Origin: RGIG5579 sp045601445 | GTDB taxonomy: Bacteria; Bacillota; Clostridia; Oscillospirales; SIG627 | Reading direction: 5' to 3' | NCBI GenBank assembly: GCA_045601445.1 | Contig: JAZRZQ010000127.1 | Span: 1 to 14,932 of the forward strand | DNA length: 14,932 nt | Shown: in pieces, positions 13,988 through 14,932 of the stretch | Position numbering within the stretch: the first letter of the stretch is position 1 | Layout of the letters: each line of letters begins with the position of its first letter | Notes under the pieces: model-generated | What the model was told of the DNA's origin: nothing | What the model saw: the letters and a program-made list of their open reading frames with translations, nothing else | Database searches by the model: none | Translations under genes and position numbers: made by a program

Positions 13988-14932
13988 ATTCGTCGAACTT
14001 CCGCTTATTGAACCTTTATATAGCACGTACCACTTTCAAGGGCCGGGTACAGCAACGATTGTTGAGAATCCAAGTATTCGAAACTGGTATTTAAATCAAG
14101 TCATGAATCTAAAATGCAATCGGAAGTTTTTAAAAGGATTTACCACACCTGAAATCAGTATTTTAGACTCCTCTTGGAGTCAAAATCCGTATTTTGATAG
14201 GAAATGGTTTTCCACAGAATTTCTCAAAGGTTGCAGCAACAAGCTTATTCGTAATTTGCTTGATGCAGGATACTATGTTTGTTTTGGAGGCATTGATGAC
14301 TATTATGTAAAGGGCAAAAGCTGGTACAAAGAAAGACATTTTAATCATGACGGATGCATTTGCGGCTATAACCAAAATGATAAGACTTTTTGCATTTATG
14401 CTTACGATAGTAACTGGATTTATCATAAGTTTTGGACATCGCAATCGGATTTCGATGCAGCACGAAAAGCAATGCGGAAGAAGGGCGTGATTTCTTCCCT
14501 GTGTGCGATTAAATCAAAATCAGATGCTGTTGCGATTAATCCTGAAGTTGCTATTCAAAAAATGCGAGAATATTTAGATTCTAACATGAAGAAATATCCT
14601 AAGTCCAAAGAAGGGGATGTTCACGGGATAGCGGTGCATGATTATATTGCCATGTATGTAGACAAGCTTTATGACGGTTCGATACCTTACGAGCGTATGG
14701 ATAGAAGAGTTTTCCGTCTTATTTGGGAACATAAAAAAGCAATGTTGGAACGTCTTGAAAAAATGGAAAATACTTTGGGACTTAGCAATAGGACAAGTAC
14801 GGCATATAAGAAAATTGTTGCAGAAGCGGATAAAATGCGTATGCTTTATGCATCGCATCATATGCGTCGTAGAGATGCTGTTTTACCGATTATTCATAAT
14901 AGACTTATTGACGTAAAAAAACACGAAAGAGA
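13980..14932 (+). CDS. BtrH-like protein, partial (3' end outside window)
   Basis: Open frame from ATG 13980 to the window edge, 317 complete codons without a stop; the start overlaps the ACP stop by 8 nt (translational coupling). No signal peptide or membrane helix. Around 95-146 the pattern GYYVCFGGIDDYY, then WYKERHFNHDGCICGYNQND and FCIYAYDSNW, resembles the core of papain-like BtrH/C39-type proteins, with H123 and D143 as possible catalytic residues. Later DRRVFRLIWEHKKAMLERLE and a helical Tyr-rich tail also recur in uncharacterised members of this group. BtrH moves an acyl group from an ACP to an aminoglycoside in butirosin biosynthesis. Here the adjacent ACP makes acyl transfer from ACP plausible. 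The usual N-terminal Cys-Ser signature of BtrH is not evident; C46 is the only early Cys, so the assignment is tentative. Confidence 0.55.
   Translation, partial: MNKFVELPLIEPLYSTYHFQGPGTATIVENPSIRNWYLNQVMNLKCNRKFLKGFTTPEISILDSSWSQNPYFDRKWFSTEFLKGCSNKLIRNLLDAGYYVCFGGIDDYYVKGKSWYKERHFNHDGCICGYNQNDKTFCIYAYDSNWIYHKFWTSQSDFDAARKAMRKKGVISSLCAIKSKSDAVAINPEVAIQKMREYLDSNMKKYPKSKEGDVHGIAVHDYIAMYVDKLYDGSIPYERMDRRVFRLIWEHKKAMLERLEKMENTLGLSNRTSTAYKKIVAEADKMRMLYASHHMRRRDAVLPIIHNRLIDVKKHER

Larger units (their letters stand above)
9744..14932. other. AT-rich, probably acquired segment downstream of the tRNA array
   Basis: From about 9750 onward the base composition and codon choice switch abruptly to AT-rich (many GAT, AAA, TTA, ATT codons), whereas all protein genes before 9073 are GC-rich. 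The segment holds a KilA-N protein, a HEXXH protein and a regulator-led biosynthetic-type operon. No integrase, transposase or attachment-site pair is visible inside the window, so the right boundary and mode of entry are not shown. Confidence 0.6.

Noticed and set aside
9744..14932. Prophage
   Set aside because: KilA-N is phage-associated, but no capsid, terminase, portal, tail, lysis or integrase gene is visible, so only an AT-rich acquired segment is claimed.

Overview
The window looks like a chromosomal segment of a Gram-positive Clostridia-type bacterium (Bacillota), possibly a gut or rumen anaerobe. The evidence is a Gram-positive type MurB next to WhiA, a TmcAL (YlbM) homologue, AGGAGG-type ribosome binding sites, sigma-A promoters with TG-extended -10 boxes, and a cohesin/dockerin protein pair. 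The exact taxon cannot be fixed from this sequence alone. The window has two compositional halves: positions 1 to about 9700 are visibly GC-rich with C/G-ending codons, and about 9750 to 14932 is clearly AT-rich. The change falls directly after a tRNA array, which suggests an acquired segment at a tRNA-linked hotspot.

Left half. The C-terminal tail of a ROK-family sugar kinase (1-101) is followed in a tight same-strand run by murB (peptidoglycan precursor synthesis), whiA (DNA-binding regulator of division/sporulation) and a YfbR-like 5'-deoxynucleotidase (yfbR). The run ends at a bidirectional terminator (2577-2610) shared with a convergent FkbM-type methyltransferase gene on the minus strand. 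Divergent from that gene is tmcAL (tRNA-Met cytidine acetate ligase).

Cell-surface operon (4968-9108). From a TTGACG/17 bp/extended-10 promoter come two secreted proteins 10 bp apart. The first is an 863-residue glucosaminidase with two SH3b domains, a cadherin-like domain and a C-terminal type I dockerin. The second is a 477-residue membrane-anchored protein with an N-terminal cohesin domain, a cadherin-like domain and one C-terminal transmembrane helix. The simplest reading is a two-gene module in which the membrane-anchored cohesin holds the dockerin-bearing cell-wall hydrolase at the cell surface.

tRNA operon (9166-9743). A near-consensus promoter drives Phe(GAA), Gly(GCC), Val(UAC), Asp(GUC) and Thr(GGU) tRNAs, all with encoded CCA. 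A perfect palindrome sits between Val and Asp, and tandem intrinsic terminators follow.

AT-rich half. A near-perfect extended-10 promoter preceded by two imperfect 40-bp direct repeats drives a KilA-N domain protein and a HEXXH metallopeptidase-like protein. After a long terminator and a 29-nt palindrome comes a compact operon: a small HTH regulator (TTG start), a PF14907-like nucleotidyltransferase, a thymidylate-kinase-like P-loop kinase, an acyl carrier protein and a BtrH-like protein cut by the window edge. The last genes overlap. I read this as the start of an undescribed ACP-dependent biosynthetic cluster; its product is unknown and most of it probably lies beyond position 14932.
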